A DNA stretch of 5,980 nt, taken from contig SLDM01000286.1 in NCBI GenBank assembly GCA_007125255.1, positions 1-5,980 of the forward strand, read 5' to 3'. The notes beneath the pieces are model-generated. The model saw only the letters and a list, made by a program, of their open reading frames with translations, searched no databases and was not told the origin of the DNA. Position numbers and translations under genes: made by a program. This DNA comes from Phycisphaerales bacterium. GTDB lineage: Bacteria; Planctomycetota; Phycisphaerae; Phycisphaerales; SM1A02. Shown here piece after piece: positions 5,423 to 5,980 of the stretch; positions within the stretch are counted from its first letter, which is position 1, and each line of letters starts with the position of its first letter.

Positions 5423-5687
5423 CCGCCTGAGGCCCCACGGCCCCATCCGAACTCACTGAGATTCCAGAACCGCAATCGTGCGGGCCAGCAGTCGCGGTCC
5501 ATACCCACTTCATGGTCGTCACCTCCACCCGGTGTTGGGGGGGGGGCGACCACTTTTTCATTGTGAGCCCCCCGGTCTCATCCGTACCCGGTTCCCGGTG
5601 GGAGGCAGAGAGACGGTGGGCCGGAAGGAAGCGATCCGGGGCGCTACCTTCCGGCGCGGACGTCGGCTTCCTGCCGGCTACAGGACC
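5423..5687. other. Intergenic region between converging genes, with G10 run
   Basis: This 265-base gap separates the stops of two converging genes. It contains a run of ten G (5537-5546). GGGGGGC (5541-5547) is complementary to GCCCCCC (5567-5573), with CAC/GTG pairing inside, and the five-T run lies in the loop instead of after the stem. A stronger hairpin follows at 5620-5655 and is listed separately. No credible ORF was found inside the gap. Confidence 0.5.
5620..5655. terminator. Strong 13-bp hairpin between converging genes
   Basis: GCCGGAAGG (5620-5628) pairs perfectly with CCTTCCGGC (5647-5655). After a single A-A mismatch the pairing continues as AGCG (5630-5633) with CGCT (5642-5645) around an 8-base loop. 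It lies about 200 bases after the beta-helix stop and 33 bases beyond the stop of the minus-strand gene ending at 5688. That position suits a bidirectional transcription stop, chiefly for the minus-strand gene. No U-tract follows on either side, so it may act by another mechanism or protect 3' ends. Confidence 0.45.
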
Positions 5688-5980
5688 CTACCGGACCGGT
5701 TCGTCGATCCGCTCCACATTCTCTACCGCTTCATCGAGAAACGTCGCGATCCGATGGACCAGAGCATCCGGGTCATCGGTTTCGGCTGCCAACTCTGCAT
5801 AGCGGTCGCGCAGCTCGGCGAGTTGCGCGAACGGGTTGGCTTTCATTTGTGTAAACCGCTGTTGGAGAGCTCGTGCTGCTGCATGCCGAATCTCCTCTTC
5901 TTCCGTCTCCTCTTCGAGAGTATCCAAAAGCAATACGATGATCTGGTCACGAAATTCCGGCTCGTTGTACTGGCTTACGA
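5688..5980 (-). CDS. C-terminal part of an acidic, helical protein of unknown function (partial)
   Basis: The frame is open from the right edge to a TAG at 5688-5690, giving 97 visible residues. A TTG at 5933 could be mistaken for a start, but sixteen in-frame codons upstream of it (including NEPEFRDQII) look equally coding, so the gene probably begins beyond the window. The visible part is strongly helical and charged: a Glu-rich patch (LEEETEEEEIRHAAARALQQ), then QLAELRDRYAELAAE and a final amphipathic segment (IATFLDEAVENVERIDEPVR). There is no signal peptide or membrane span in this part, and coiled-coil or helical-bundle packing is likely. No family is recognised. It converges with the beta-helix gene. 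Confidence 0.7.
   Translation of the reverse strand, partial: VSQYNEPEFRDQIIVLLLDTLEEETEEEEIRHAAARALQQRFTQMKANPFAQLAELRDRYAELAAETDDPDALVHRIATFLDEAVENVERIDEPVR

Noticed and set aside
5688..5933. Complete 81-residue gene starting at TTG 5933
   Set aside because: The same frame is open and coding-like to the window edge, so the TTG is probably internal and the gene is partial.

Overview
This GC-rich window most likely comes from a planctomycete, probably of the Phycisphaerae. The clearest evidence is the secreted parallel beta-helix protein at 3908-5422. It carries a 'DIGAxEF'-type segment and ends in two dockerin-like calcium loops, each finishing in a Trp-Gly, an anchor-like ending common in that class. 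The taxonomic call is an inference from protein style, not from a marker gene.

Layout: (1) 1-88 may hold the charged C-terminal tail of a plus-strand gene that enters from the left. (2) 143-235 is a possible 30-residue single-span membrane peptide on the minus strand, just downstream of (3) 289-1641 (minus), a bis-heme, FAD/NAD(P)H ferric reductase/NADPH oxidase-like flavocytochrome. (4) 1642-2020 is mostly intergenic, with one weak minus-strand ORF whose stop overlaps the flavocytochrome start as ATGA. (5) 2021-2959 (minus) is a YihY/BrkB-family membrane protein with a Gln-Ser repeat tail encoded by a hexanucleotide repeat. (6) 2960-3907 is a 948-base stretch without a convincing gene. (7) 3908-5422 (plus) is the beta-helix/dockerin protein. 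(8) 5423-5687 holds hairpins and a G10 run between converging genes. (9) 5688-5980 (minus) is the C-terminal part of an acidic helical protein that continues past the right edge.

The non-coding stretch 2960-3907 is the most interesting part. Two copies of a low-complexity planctomycete-style repeat (GAAGTGAC-like and AAGGCA-like units) lie in opposite orientation at about 3001-3085 and 3432-3601. Between them are a REP/dRS3-like palindrome (about 3124-3151) and a roughly 250-base segment (about 3178-3431) that folds on paper into an elaborate structure: a 16-position closing stem, a hairpin capped by a GNRA tetraloop, a perfect 12-bp stem enclosing smaller hairpins, and a possible pseudoknot in its 5' half. 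The best guess is a stand-alone HEARO/IscB omega-RNA-like element with no nuclease gene beside it. That identity rests on architecture only and was not checked against a covariance model.

The genes do not form one obvious pathway. The flavocytochrome and the small membrane peptide could be co-transcribed. The YihY-like protein is on the same strand but separated by about 380 bases. The beta-helix protein has its own leader and Shine-Dalgarno sequence.
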